Source: Apostichopus japonicus (lineage: Eukaryota > Echinodermata > Holothuroidea > Aspidochirotida > Stichopodidae). Taken from it: a DNA stretch of 64,000 bases. The translations under genes and the position numbers were made by a program. The notes beneath the pieces are model-generated. The model was given only the letters and a program-made list of their open reading frames with translations, was not told where the DNA came from and made no database searches. Of this stretch, positions 14,151 through 25,839 are shown piece by piece; the stretch's first letter is position 1, and every line of letters starts with the position of its first letter. Location of the stretch: positions 22,530,577 to 22,594,576 of the forward strand of contig NC_092582.1 in the NCBI RefSeq assembly GCF_037975245.1, written 5' to 3'.

Positions 14151-14817
14151 GAGAGTACTAGCTTGCTATTAAAGGAATACGATATGGGAGATTATGCCAC
14201 ATATAATAGCAATTGTTGTCCAGTAAAACAATTAATGTCAAAATTCTCGCCGTTGGTAAGGCCTGCATTTTGTACCGGGAGACTTCAGCACACGACAGTA
14301 CATGACTGATCACAACCCCACACAACTTGACTGTCATTACGGGCAAAATTGTGAAAATTAAGAATACTAATGATTGTGAATTTGCCTGTTTTAAGTCACA
14401 TATTAAGCTTCGATCAGTCTGGAAAACTGAACATGAAGTAGAATTATCCTGACTGACAGCCGTGCGGTGTGCAGGGCTTTGATCACCATGGAAACTGTAC
14501 AGTTTTAACCAATGATTTATGACGACCAATCACAGGGTTCATAAATTTCCATCTGACCTGAACAAGCTCCGTTCATTAACAGCAAACAGTCATTGTGTTC
14601 GCCGATCAGTCGGTCAGTATGCGGGGGTCAGTCTTAGGACTAATTAATCTTCACAATTAAAAATTTTCCACTCCATGACGGTTGATTCGTGTCGGAGTCA
14701 GTCGTACATTGTGGAACGTACTTTACTTTGCTAGCTAACCTGTCTATAGTGTTATTCGTTATTTACGAGAAAGTGGATCTTTGAAAAATATTTCCCGTTC
14801 TCAATTATAGATGAAAG

Positions 14818-15275
14818 TAGGGATGCACCGGATATCCGGTCCGGCCGGACTATCCGGCCGGATAGTGAGCAATTATCCGGTTCCGGTTCCGGCCGGATAT
14901 TTTTCAAAATCCGGCCGGATCTTCTTCAAAATCTGGCCGGATCTTTTTCAAAATCTGGCCTGAATTATTCCTTAAAAAGGTGTTGATATTAACTTAAATC
15001 AATGTAAACTATTTCCAAAAATTAATAAAAACATTCAAAGTAAGGAAAAATTAGGTTTAACGTGTTTAATTTAATTTTCTCAATGGTCTGGCGGTTTGCG
15101 TATACCTCACCTAAGATTTGCTCCTTGTTTCATACTTCTACTTCTTATTAATGATTTTCTTTTGTGAAATGAAAAAATCCGGTTCCGGCCGGATTTTATC
15201 CGGCCGGATTTCATGTACTATCCGGCAAAATCCGGTTCCGGCCGGATCCAAAAATTTGGATCCGGTGCATCCCTA
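14818..15275. mobile_element. hAT-type MITE, 458 bp, GGCCGG-rich
   Basis: The ends are perfect inverted repeats (TAGGGATGCACCGGAT at the left, ATCCGGTGCATCCCTA at the right). The element is flanked by a perfect 8-bp duplication, gatgaaag at 14810-14817 and 15276-15283. An 8-bp target duplication with TAGGG-type ends fits the hAT superfamily. The subterminal parts carry many copies of ccggccggat in both orientations, resembling transposase-binding arrays. No transposase ORF is present, so it is non-autonomous. Confidence 0.92.
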
Positions 15276-15351
15276 GATGAAAGGTCCTTACCGATGTGGT
15301 GTTCTTATATAATAAATATTGATTTTATTTAAAAACAATTGTCATTCCCAG

Positions 15352-15435
15352 ATGGCACCTATCACAAGATTGGTTATTACTCAGATGCTACTGACAACCT
15401 GACCATGGTGAACACAACAGAGGAAATATGGCCAA
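15352..15435 (+). CDS. GABBR1: GABBR1 exon E: linker region
   Basis: Completes an Asn codon, then reads GTYHKIGYYSDATDNLTMVN and ends EEIWP. KIGYY is the conserved last strand of the ligand-binding domain (vertebrate KKIGYYDSTKDDL). NLT is a potential N-glycosylation site. The acceptor is cattcccag and the donor is gtaaga at 15436, phase 1. Confidence 0.92.
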
Positions 15436-15586
15436 GTAAGACCTGATGACATCTTAAATGCAGACGTTTTTTTTGCTTTTCTTGTCATCATTTATGTGTT
15501 TTATCCTGGAACAAAAAAAAGATTCAATATTGAAACAAAAAGGAAATAAAGATTCAATCTCTGACCTTTCATACTGCCAATTCCAA

Positions 15587-15706
15587 TATGATTATTATGA
15601 TTATAACTATGATTATTACTATTACTATTATTGGGATTATTATTTATTATTTTTATTATTATTTTTATTATTTTTATTTTTTATTTTTATTATTATTTTA
15701 TTATAA
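15587..15706. repeat. (ATT/TTA)n simple-sequence tract
   Basis: A run of tattattattt-like trinucleotides that accounts for the Tyr/Phe/Ile-rich ORFs overlapping it. Confidence 0.9.
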
Positions 15707-15708
15707 TT

Positions 15709-16117
15709 GAAAGAGAATTAACAGGATTCTATATTGAACTATCACATCCCCCAATGCGTTGTGAGTACTTTGAGCAAATTTTGTTGACCTATCGGTGTGG
15801 GTATAAAGAAATGAACACTATAGGTCTCTGTGCACTATTTTTGTCGTTGTACTGTCTCATTACCCAGAAATCACCGTTCGCTCCAAGACTTCTCAAATCT
15901 CTTTTACAGAAATTTATTATATGTTAAAAGAGAATTAACAGGGTTCTGTATTGGATTCTCACATCGCCTCAATGCATTGTCAGTACTGCGAGCAAAGTTT
16001 GTCAACGTGGGTATAAACAAACGAACGCTATAGGGTCTCTGTGCACTATTTCTGTTGTCGTACCGCCTCATTACCCAGAAATCACTGTTCGCTCCGAGAC
16101 TTCTCAAATCTCCGCGC
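15709..16117. repeat. Direct duplication, offset about 215 bp
   Basis: The first copy starts at about 15711 with aagagaattaacagg and the second at about 15926. Both share the ggtctctgtgcactatt block and the tacccagaaatcac block followed by gttcgctcc-agacttctc. The copies have diverged by substitutions and small indels. Confidence 0.9.
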
Positions 16118-17491
16118 TTGATTCAGCAAAGCAATTCTTCCACCGTGATGGAAAAGTGCATCCAATTTGTCAAAGCAATGTTCCTTTCATGGCACATTGA
16201 TTATTTGTACTTTACACGAAATAGCTGGTGGAACGTAAACAAAATTTACACCCCCTTTCCATCTTTTCTTGTTCTTCAATATTCCATTTTTAGAATACCT
16301 CTGTTCTGATTTAGAACAACCTCTTACTGCTATAGCCAATATTGTGAGAACTACTATGAATTAATTTGACATCTAGAATTTGTGGGGGGGGGCGGGTGGG
16401 GGAAGGGGAATGCTTGGCATCGAAGCATGCATGTTCACTTTTGTGGAATCACTATCGATGGGTTATTTAACCCTTAATTTTTGCATGAACGAGGAATGGG
16501 GATATATCGAGGAAAATGATCTCTGGGGGTTACTGATGTGAGAAATTACTTTGTAAAATATGCAGGAATAAAAAAATGCAAAAAAAACCCGAAAACTAAA
16601 AATTTGTCAAACTGCACATTTGTGACCTCAGTTTAAAAGGTAAGCAATTAATTTGGAAGTTCAATATAAATTTTATTCTTTGTGAACAATAACAACTTAA
16701 ATTATTTCTTTGCCTTCGTCTAAACATTCTGCCAAGTTGCAGACATCTCACGGATGCTATATTTCGATTTAGTATCAATCATCCAAATAGATGCTATACT
16801 TTAGCACAACTGAACTCAGCGTGATCGGGAGTTACAAGAACTTCAACCATTAGTACAGCTATTAGAGGAACAATACCACTGGTTTCAGCTTGACTGGGCT
16901 CCACATAATAATAAATAATAATAATATGTTAATTCTATATTACTGGAAGTCAATGAATGAAGTGCGAGTGATCGGGCGACAAACGTTTTCTTGCGGATAG
17001 TCATTGGTTGATGTCATTCTATTTATAAAACCAACCCAGCCGTCTTCAGACCATTTTTGATGAGTTTTGAAATCTCTTCTGAGGATTTTAATGAAAAGTG
17101 AAAATCTGCATGACTGTCTAATTAAGCTGCATGTGTAAAAAAGAAGGTCTATATAAACCTAGGCTGTGTGATGTGGCTGCATGGTACATTAGGAATTAAC
17201 AGTATATACTGAAGACAAGTGTAATTAGAAGTGTTATTAACATGGCTCTGAAGTGTATCCTATCAGATCAAAGTGGGTGTTTTTTGCCAAGCACCACATT
17301 TACAAGCATTTCAAGAGAAAATCTAAGCATGAATCATTCACTTGAGACATGATTTTTCAAGTTATCCAAACTGCAATGAAGCAATGCTTTTTATAAAAAA
17401 TTATGAAAGCATGGGGCTAAATGTGCTATAACCATGGTAACACTTTACATTTTAACCAACTTTTTTAACTCTGATGATAATCTCTTTGCAG

Positions 17492-17639
17492 ATGGTATAC
17501 CAAAGGACGGTGTGGACGAGAGGATTGAGTGGAAGTACATTTCAAAGAGCTGGTATATCCCAGCATGCCTCTTGGCATCACTGACCATCATAGCTGCCAT
17601 CTGTTGTATCATATTTAACTTCCTTTATCAACACACCAG
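17492..17639 (+). CDS. GABBR1: GABBR1 exon F: linker and transmembrane helix 1
   Basis: Encodes GIPKDGVDERIEWKYISKSW and then the first membrane helix (from WYIPACLLASLTIIAAICC to about FNFLYQHT). The acceptor is tctctttgcag. The donor gtatgc at 17640 leaves a phase-2 split codon read as Ser. Confidence 0.93.
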
Positions 17640-17769
17640 GTATGCAACATTGTTATAAAACATTTAGATTCTTAGACAAGTGCCAAGCTCGTCCATGCGT
17701 GTGCATGTCGTAGGTTTTAAAAAGGTGTGTCTGTGCAGATACACATATCTTGGAACTGCCGATGGCTCC

Positions 17770-17952
17770 ACAAGCTTGTCCATGTGTGTCCATATCATGG
17801 GTCCGCAAGCACGTCCATGTGTGTGCATGTCATGGGTCCACAGGAACGTGTGTGCATGTCATGGGTCCGCAGGCACATGTGTGTGCATGTCATGGGTCCG
17901 CAAGCACGTCCATGTGAGTGCACATCATGGGTACGCCAGCACGTCCATGTTA
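17770..17952. repeat. Minisatellite, unit about 35 bp
   Basis: Copies of catgggtccgcaagcacgtc plus catgtgtgtg recur with small indels, about five units. All overlapping ORFs derive from this repeat. Confidence 0.88.
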
Positions 17953-17982
17953 AGTTGCTTGAAATATTTGTAAAGGATCGAG

Positions 17983-18084
17983 TTCTTTTCCCCGAGTGTT
18001 GTGAATGCGTGGAATGACTTGCCTCTGTCCTCTTTCAGAGTGTTATATTAATTAAGTGGCTTGAGGAATTTTTTAGATGGTTAA
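17983..18084 (+). pseudogene. LINE ORF2 C-terminal remnant 1
   Basis: The frame from 17983 reads FFSPSVVNAWNDLPLSSFRV, then meets stop codons. The pattern (R/P)-VVN-WN-LP is the familiar C-terminal tail of RTE/CR1/jockey-type reverse-transcriptase proteins. It is a dead fragment inside an intron. Confidence 0.7.
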
Positions 18085-18194
18085 TTTAAGAATTGCAGCA
18101 GGATTTTGATTTTTCTGTGTGTTTAGTGTTTCTTTCCTAGGGTCCTTGATGGGGCCTTAATTTTAGTCCCGCCCCGATCCTCTTCAATACATCT

Positions 18195-18482
18195 ATGTAT
18201 AAAATTCTCCTTATTGTTTATAAATCACTTAAAGGACATGGTCCAATGTATATTTCTGACTTATTACATATTTATGTCCCCTCTCGTAATCTAAGATCCA
18301 GCTCTCAATTTTTATTATCTGAAATTAAGTCCAAACATTCTTGGGGGGGGGGGGGTAGGTCATTTATTGTTTCTGCCCCTCGCTTATGGAACCAACTCCC
18401 CTTAAAAATCAGACAAGCATCTACTCTCTCTTACTTTAAGAAGAGCATCAAATCCCATTTAATGACAAAAGCTTTTATATAA
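18195..18482 (+). pseudogene. LINE ORF2 C-terminal remnant 2 (CR1/L2-like)
   Basis: The 95-residue frame contains YKILLIVYKSLKGHGPMYIS, then PSRNLRSSSQFLL, then SAPRLWNQLPLKIRQASTLS and FKKSIKSHL. These are the standard blocks after the reverse-transcriptase domain of CR1/L2-like LINEs (YK-L-GLAP-YL, RLRS, APRLWN-LP-IR-A-S---FK--LK-HL). A poly-G run at about 18342 inserts a Gly stretch. Only the C-terminus is present, as in 5'-truncated insertions. Confidence 0.85.
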
Positions 18483-18666
18483 TCTTGAACCATTAAGTTT
18501 TTCTTCTGTCATTGTTTTGTATTATTCTGTATTATTTGTATCATTTCTCATTGTCAATTGCGCCTTGAACATTCTTTGAGTGGTGTGTGCGCATTATAAG
18601 TCGTATTATTATGATTATTTATTATCTAAACATGTCATCTCAATTCTCTTCTGTTCTCAAATGCAG

Positions 18667-18799
18667 CTATATCAAATGCTCACAGTGTCACATCAACAGT
18701 ATCACAGCATTGGGGTGTGTCATCTCCTTAATGTGTGTTTTTCTTCTGGGTCTGGATGGCCAGTATGTCTCTAATACAGTCTTTCCTAAGACATGTCAT
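18667..18799 (+). CDS. GABBR1: GABBR1 exon G: transmembrane helix 2
   Basis: After the split Ser codon it reads YIKCSQCHINSITALGCVIS and continues through the second membrane helix to LGLDGQYVSNTVFPKTCH. Vertebrate landmarks YIQ-SQP-LN-LTA-GC, PLGLDG and the extracellular Cys of VCQ are matched. The acceptor is caaatgcag and the donor is gtgagt at 18800, phase 0. Confidence 0.93.
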
Positions 18800-19805
18800 G
18801 TGAGTGAAATCTTTTCTTTTCAGGGAAAAAATTGAGAATTTTCTGAGTTACATCTGAAGGCTATTTAAAACCGTTTTGTGAAACCTATTTGTTATTTTAT
18901 CATATTAGTTGTAATGCTTTCCACACACTTTTCTTCTTGTTGTGATTCAGTCTCTAAAATTCTGTACGGTTGTAGAGCTCACAGAAATAGGTTAGGATAC
19001 AAATATTCCGTCGTGGAATGGTCTAAACTGGTGGGCACGATAGTAATCTCGCCCACCACAATGAGATTTTGTACCCAATCCAGCACCCTCATCACTGTTA
19101 CTCGCACCGTGGCACAGAAAACATTGTTCCAGTATATTAAAGGTTTAGCAAGCTGCATCATTAGGGTTTTGAAAAACTTCATGTCCACCACAGAAAATGT
19201 TGACAGAGGGCAGTATGCTTGGATATGGGTCATAATTGTGTCCACCTGTGATAAACTTTCTGCAGGTTCAGTTTAGCTTCACGGGTATTGGAGTGCTGTC
19301 TATCAAATTTAACAACACTAGATGTAAACCACGACAGAGAAGTTATGATATTATTTAACCAACAACAGAAGCCATTTCATTTCACTCATCTAGCAGTGAC
19401 AAAAGACGCTTAGTCACTCTAATACCCAGCAGCCAAACCTGCAACACTTTGAGAGCCATAGTACTTCTGCCTCATCGGTTGGTCATACCTTTATAAAATC
19501 AAATTCAAGAGGGGAAAAAAATGCCTCAAGTAAACATGTGTGACCATGGAAGTACTACATCGGTTGCATTCGCAGTTCGCTTGAAGAATGTGTTGATATC
19601 TTTGCTAAGATATGCCATGCAGTTTTCACTTCAAATGTGAGAAATATAAGAAATACCACAGTGTATTATATCTACCTTTGGTTAGCATGCATATCTGTTT
19701 ATATCTTCTTCTTCTTCTTATAGTTTAAAAGAACGATTCAAGTTATATTTGCATTTCTCAGGAGATTGAGTTGTTTTACTTTTCTTGATTTATTTTATTC
19801 TGCAG
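18800..19805 (+). other. GABBR1 intron G/H
   Basis: Overlapping ORFs of 132 (+) and 88 (-) codons occur near 18.9-19.3 kb, but neither shows family motifs or usable splice structure. Nothing else was recognised. Confidence 0.7.
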
Positions 19806-19946
19806 GCTATCTCATGGCTGTTGAGCATCGGTTTTTCTCTTGGTTACGGGTCAATGTTTTCCAAGATTGTGATGATGCACTCCTTAGTTACGCAAGAGAA
19901 AACTGACGAGGACGGGAAGCGAAAAAGGAAAAAAGTCAGCATGCAG
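19806..19946 (+). CDS. GABBR1: GABBR1 exon H: transmembrane helix 3 and loop
   Basis: Encodes AISWLLSIGFSLGYGSMFSK and then a basic loop, DEDGKRKRKKVSMQ. The block LGFSLGYGSMF-K of class C GABA-B receptors is matched almost exactly. The acceptor is ttctgcag and the donor is gtgagg at 19947, phase 0. Confidence 0.95.
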
Positions 19947-20814
19947 GTGAGGCCCTATGATGACTCATGTCCCTGAGAAATCAAAAGAAAACACAGATTA
20001 ATAGTTGCCATGGTGATCATATGAATGTTAGTCATACGGGCATATTCCCGGATGATTTCATTATCAAAGACTCGTCACAATTTCAGAAGACTGCTGTGCG
20101 TTTTCTTGATTACCTTGATTTACTCAGTAAAATCAAACAACAGTCATTATTCATAACTGCAGTAGATCAAGCTGTGATGTGATCCCGGGGCTACCATACA
20201 TCGTGATTAATTGTGGTTAACCATCCCACTTTGGCTGGGAAATGATATTGCTTGGCCGCAAAACCATTGTTCCAGATTTCTAAAGGTCTTTGTGAAGTGC
20301 AAAAATATCACTGTCTTTTTATGATATGCAAACTAAAACTTTGACTTCAGAAGTGGGGGGTGGGGTGTTGGGGATGTAATTTGATATTTAATCATGTTTG
20401 ACTATAAACCATACTAAATTAACCACTCTTTTGCCTACAAAAATTTTCCATAAAATAAAAAAAAAATTGGGAAATTTTATGCTAAACTGAACTGATGTAT
20501 AAAGCTGTATTAAAATATGCCAACGTGAAAGCTCATTGTGTGAGTCTTTGAGAAAGAAAGACTCCATTCTGCATCTTTTGACATGAGTTTGTAGTCACTG
20601 ACCAATAAATCTTGATGATAATATATATTGATGATATATATTGATGATGATTGATGATGATATGATTGATGATATGATGATGATATGATTGATGATGACC
20701 ATTTATTGATGATGATATTGATGATATATATTGATATATAACAATAAATATTGATGATGTCCCTCATTGGGTTTTTATCAGTTTTAATTTCTCTCTCTCT
20801 CCATTCCACCAAAG
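19947..20814 (+). other. GABBR1 intron H/I
   Basis: Contains a TGATGA/TATA simple repeat, listed separately. No other feature was seen. Confidence 0.75.
20611..20759. repeat. (TGATGA/TATATTGA)n simple repeat
   Basis: An irregular run of ttgatgatgat and atatattgatgat motifs immediately upstream of exon I. Confidence 0.9.
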
Positions 20815-21007
20815 AATGTTAAGACCTGGAGGATGTACATCACTATTATAATTATTCTAGTCGTCAACTTGGTGTTGCAGTTAATCTGGCAGATCATGGC
20901 TCCCATGACCAGAAAGGTTGATACTTTCTTCAGCGTTACCGTAAAAGATGTCCGAATAATTCCTCAACTAGAACATTGCGAAGCTGATAATTTGGCAGTG
21001 TTCTTAG
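20815..21007 (+). CDS. GABBR1: GABBR1 exon I: transmembrane helix 4 and start of helix 5
   Basis: Encodes NVKTWRMYITIIIILVVNLV (helix 4), LIWQIMAPMTRKVDTF, and IIPQLEHCEADNLAVFLG. IWQI-DP and ILPQLEHC are strong subunit 1 landmarks; the Cys is the second extracellular-loop Cys expected to pair with that near helix 3. The acceptor is ccaccaaag and the donor is gtaaga at 21008, phase 1. Confidence 0.94.
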
Positions 21008-21960
21008 GTAAGAGTTTTGTTACCACAGCAACGGTCCTTGGTAACACTTGGTAACACTCCTCATAAGTTAACAGGCTATAATGTTTTATGAAATACTAAC
21101 CAATTCCAAGGTTTTTCATCTAAGGATATACAGAAAAAGGTTTTGTGGTAGGCATTGGAAGCAAACGCCTGTTGCGTTACTCCTAGTTTTCAGATACTAA
21201 ATGTGGGTGAACATATAATGTTCTCTGGGTCAAAAGGTAAACCGCTGGAATTTTTTAATTTTTGATTGCAAGATTAACAATTTATGTGCAGTAAACCAAA
21301 ACCTATCAATTTTGTTAAAAGAATCCCAAATTAAGGGGGGGGGGGGATAATCCTTTGTAGTATTTTTCTTAAGGTAGGATATTCCCATACATTTGTATGT
21401 AGAAGCGAGGATAATCCCTTAATCCTTAACTTAATATACTTCCAATGTAGATGTATCTAATAAGTCAAACTTGTTTACCCTTTTCTTGACAACTTTTGTC
21501 ACTACTTTTGTCCCATTTATATTCAGAGAATGGTTTCAAGTAAGGTAAACAAGTTTTGTAGGGATACTGCTGGTATTTTTGTTTGTTGAAATTATTATTA
21601 TTTTTTTTTTTTAAATTATTTTTTTGAAATTATTTTTGTTGAAATTAGATGTCAACCGTAACTGGTGATACATGGCATCAAGCAGGGTGGTCGGATGTGA
21701 AGGGTTAGTGAAAAAACATCTGGTTATGAATCTTTTGAAACCAAGGAGCCTTTCAAAAGCAGATAGATGCAATATATAAGAAATAGGTCAGTCAGCTGTA
21801 TGAATCCACAGTTTAGCTATTACATCAGGAATTTTGACTATAAACTGTATTAATAATTTGATAATCTTTTTTTTGATGATGATGATGATGATTTTTGTTA
21901 ATATTTTTGTAAATTGATTTTAACAGTCATGTTTTACCTTTTCTTTGATCTGCTTGATAG
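21008..21960 (+). other. GABBR1 intron I/J
   Basis: AT-rich, with a poly-G run near 21336 and a short gatgatgat run near 21875. No gene or element was recognised. Confidence 0.7.
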
Positions 21961-22088
21961 GTATTGCATATGGAGTGAACGGTCTGTTACTAATATTCGG
22001 TCTCTTTTTGGCATATGAGACAAGAAACATGTCCGTGCGAGAGTTAAATGACTCAAGACTGGTCGGCATGGCGATTTATAACGTGGCG
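21961..22088 (+). CDS. GABBR1: GABBR1 exon J: transmembrane helix 5 and start of helix 6
   Basis: Encodes [20 protein letters not shown] and [20 protein letters not shown], then VA. The blocks [25 protein letters not shown] are nearly invariant in GABA-B receptors. The acceptor is gcttgatag and the donor is gtaagg at 22089, phase 0. Confidence 0.95.
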
Positions 22089-24554
22089 GTAAGGAAACCC
22101 AGTTTCCCAGAGATTTCCTTAACAATTCTTTGAGTTATCATGTAAATGGCACCAGTACGAATTTGCATGTGAAAAGGTTGCTATGAGATTCTTAAAAGGA
22201 TGACGTTAGCCACGAAATTAATTTAATATGTTTTGTAGACAATTTTAAAACCATGCATTCAATCCAGGTTGTACTACTATACCACATACAAGTTTTGAGA
22301 GATGACCCTTTAATCATCCGAGGATCATCAATCAAAGTGGCTGGACCTCTTAGTCTAACACACATACCATGGAATCAGTTTCTCAAAAGTCTGAATGGCT
22401 ATCGAAACATTAATAGCACTCAAATTTTACTTTTGTTTTTGGACTATGACATATCAAAGCAAAATTCTGCCTATAGTCTGCCTTTAACCTCTCTCACTGT
22501 CGAATAACTGTCGAGCACAAGAAGTGTTTTTTAAGCTCTGTATTGCATTTCATTCCCATGCTGTCACCAGAAAGTAGGTTACTTTTTTTTTTTCAAAACA
22601 ATCATTAGCCTCAGGCCTACAACACTTTTAAGGTTAATGTACCTATGCTTTGGCCTGTGATTTGCAATAGGAATTTGAATCAGAAAAGAAATTAAAATGG
22701 TGAGGCTATTTGCACCTGTTTTAGGGGCAATTGGACATAGTTCATCTGGTTGCTATGGAACATCGCCCTAGTTAAGTGAGTGTACGTGGAGGGAAGTGAA
22801 GCAAGGTTGTAGTTAGCTTCGAAGAAGTTGTAAGCTGCTTGCTTCAACGTACTGTCCGATAGCTTGAAAGTGGTAACGATCATTGTAGTCGAGGCCAAAC
22901 ATAAGGCTTATATTTCTTGCATACATTTGGACAAACAGTTTGCATCTTTTGCTTATAAGTGCATTGCGATTGCGATGTAAAAAATTGCAAGCATGATCTA
23001 TTCCAAAGTTTGGCTTTGTGGATTACTCTTGAATGACATGAGAGAACAAAGCATATTTTCACACTCACAGGAAACATTATTTTTTACCTGGTTAGGTGTG
23101 ACGGCAAGGGAATGCTAATAGGTTTCTACTATGTATCTTGGAATTGATGAAAACAAGTAAGAAAAGAACGATTAAAAAAGCATGTTCCTTAGTCACATTT
23201 CCTTCCAAATTTATTTAGGTTGCTATGACAATGGTCTGTGCAAATCCCATGAAGTTTAACCTTTTCCATTTAGCAAAGAGGTGCATTTGTAAACATCCAC
23301 AGTTTAATATTAACAATGACAGCCCTGATTCTTGTATGCAAATAAGGATCAGCCAGTAACGTATTGTATAGAAATGACAAAGCTTTAGCCCGATGTTTGC
23401 TTTGAAAAGTAAACATACTTTCCCAGAATTTGACGTTACTCTTGTGACACTCATGCAAGAACAAATACCATTTGTCTTTTGTTCATGCATGTTTGACGGA
23501 AAACAAAGCCACACTTGAAATACTTCCAGCAGCTTCAATTCCTCTCAGAAATTAAATTGCATCACTACAGATGATGACGTTACAAAGTTGAAGAAAGAAA
23601 CAGAGCTTTGTTAGTTTGCACAGAAATTACCCGAATGAGGCCATAACTGTTATCTGATAATGTTGAGTTGATATGACCAGCACAATCTTGTCATAAATGT
23701 CAAATTAGAATTCTGCTGGGAATTTTTAGAGGCTCTCTGAAGAACAAGCTATGCCAATGAGGATCAAGAGGATTTAAAACCCCAACTGGTCTTTGTTTCA
23801 GTGTATGGTGGAGAGATTATTTGTTCGTAATATTAGACAATTTTGACCTATAATGTGAAAAGGAGAGTGCCTCCCAGAGATCTCGTCTTGTCCATTGATA
23901 GTTCAGCTTACGTAGGTGAATACAAACATTAAGCCACACTTGATGACAAGAATTATACGAGAAGGGGCATATTCTCCATTATTACAACTGATAGTGTGCT
24001 AATTGCATGTCCTTCTAACAATGCGTTATAATGCTTGGGAATTTTGTTCATCTTCCTAAGATGAAGCAGAACCTTACACTGTTTTACTGATGGTAGAAAT
24101 GGTAAAAGGTTACAACAACAAAAATCATGGGTATGCCATCGTTATCTCCTAAGAGGAATGGAATTGTGGGTAAAACTTATAGATAAGTCTGAAAGTGATC
24201 TTTTTAGTTCCTCCTGGCAATGAATTAAATTCGGATGATTTAAAAGTTCTCATAAACATATCTCAAGTATGTCTTCCTTGTGCAGTATGGAATATAACTT
24301 GTGATGGCATTTTATTGATGTATTATGAACAACAGTTTCGAAGGTATCAACAATAATTTGGCAAAAAGAATATTTCAATGAATTTTCAAGTCTAATACCC
24401 ACCACATCTCCCCTCCCCCCTTCTCCCCAACCATCAACATCTTCCAAAATGTGTTATATAAGTGTGCTTTGAAAAACTATATATTTAACTAAAAGACTAC
24501 AAATTTACATTTGTCAATGATTCTTCAGTTTATTTGTTTTTCATCTCTTTACAG
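22089..24554 (+). other. GABBR1 intron J/K
   Basis: No exon or repeat family recognised. The antisense ORFs near 22.7-23.5 kb have no recognisable motif. Confidence 0.7.
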
Positions 24555-24683
24555 GTGTTGGGTATTATAACAGCACCAGTCACCCTTATCATCAAGGACC
24601 AGGCAAATGCCGTCTTTGGCTTCTCGTCCTTGACAATCATTTTCTGCTCAGCGATAACTTTAGCTCTTATTTTCGTTCCAAAA
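24555..24683 (+). CDS. GABBR1: GABBR1 exon K: transmembrane helices 6 and 7
   Basis: Encodes VLGIITAPVTLIIKDQANAV and FGFSSLTIIFCSAITLALIF, then VPK. These match vertebrate CLITAPVTMIL--Q and [23 protein letters not shown]. The acceptor is ctctttacag and the donor is gtaagt at 24684, phase 0. Confidence 0.95.
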
Positions 24684-25701
24684 GTAAGTCGAACCTTTCA
24701 GAAACACAAACTTCCTAAAGCATCCCTTTTTTGGGGGAATTCTCATTACAGTAAGTGGTAAAGATTATTTGCGATCATGTGCTTAAAATTTAGGATATGA
24801 GTTATTTTTTACTCTTGGTGATTCATAGAGAAATATTAAAAAGATCAGGATAACATTAATTTTGATTTTAATTTTTAAGAATGTGATCACTGAAATTTAA
24901 AATCGCCTGCATCAAAGTAAAACAAATTGTATGCAAATTAGGACAGTTTAATCCATAGCTATTCCAAACCTAGTATTTATCGGTGATGATTATCAATATG
25001 CTCTTGTTATTATTATTCAACCAATTTCCGGGAATATTCGAGCAAATGTGTCTTGTCGTTTGTTTCATGTGTGAATTTGTGATGATGTTTTGGGTGGGGG
25101 GGGGCAGGACAAAATTATGCAACAAATTTTAATCGGAATGTTTTCATAAGTGAGCGAAATTCGATTGAGATGCTCAACCACTGTACCGTCAAAACATTTC
25201 CGTGGCAAATAACAAGAGAGTTCTACCCATGATGCCCGTGACAGTATTAGCTACAGGAATTAAATGTCACGTGAAATGACGATAACTTACGGTTGCAGGT
25301 TTCACATAATCGGCGAGAAATACAGCAGACTTAATGTAACTAACTTTCCTGGAGACGGACAGTTATACCTTCAGGACTCCGCTCATTAACCTATTGAAGC
25401 AGCGAATGTGAGAGTAAAAATGCCAATAATGATCGATTTTTTGGATGAAGCAAAATGTCAATCTCGGACAAAGAAAACATTGAACTGGATATTTATGCAA
25501 CTTGGAACATTCTCCCCCAGGCAATCTCTGCAAAACTGCTCACATTCAGTCAAATCTAGTCGGGCTATTTAGTGACAGTGGATATCTCTTTCAGGGCTTA
25601 TAAACTGGCAATCATCTTAATCCGAAAACAGAGGCAATGTTTTAGTTACACTTGATATCGTATGTCCCTTAATTTTTCTCTCTCGCTCTTCATGTTTGCA
25701 G
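24684..25701 (+). other. GABBR1 intron K/L
   Basis: Nothing supported beyond ordinary AT-rich intron and a G-run near 25096. Confidence 0.7.
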
Positions 25702-25839
25702 ATTTTAGAGATACAACAAAACCCCAGAGGCACGTATAACAAGAGCATTCGCGGGCAGACGACACCTAGCAGAGAAGATGAACAAAAGCATAGTAAACTA
25801 GCGGCAGAGAATGAAGAAATTAAGAAACAGTTAAAACAA
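25702..25839 (+). CDS. GABBR1: GABBR1 exon L: tail and first half of the coiled coil
   Basis: Encodes ILEIQQNPRGTYNKSIRGQT, TPSREDEQKH and then SKLAAENEEIKKQLKQ. The last part has the leucine-type heptads expected of the intracellular coiled coil that pairs with subunit 2 (vertebrate [20 protein letters not shown]). The acceptor is catgtttgcag and the donor is gtaggt at 25840, phase 0. Confidence 0.88.

Larger units (their letters stand above)
10457..15351 (+). other. GABBR1 intron D/E
   Basis: Holds a LINE-type 3' end on the minus strand and a complete hAT-type MITE, both listed separately. Otherwise no feature is supported. Confidence 0.8.
15436..17491 (+). other. GABBR1 intron E/F
   Basis: Contains an ATT-rich simple tract and a direct duplication of about 215 bp. 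The short ORFs in it are repeat-derived. Confidence 0.8.
17640..18666 (+). other. GABBR1 intron F/G
   Basis: Holds a minisatellite and two adjacent LINE reverse-transcriptase C-terminal remnants, listed separately. Confidence 0.85.

Noticed and set aside
14158-14529. 123-codon minus-strand ORF beside a LINE-like 3' end
   Set aside because: I could not match it to reverse transcriptase or any other family, and it lies within GABBR1 intron D/E on the opposite strand.
18878-19276. 132-codon plus and 88-codon minus ORFs in intron G/H
   Set aside because: No family motif and no splice sites in a matching phase. An added exon between G and H would break the conserved VCQ-R-WLL context of the receptor.
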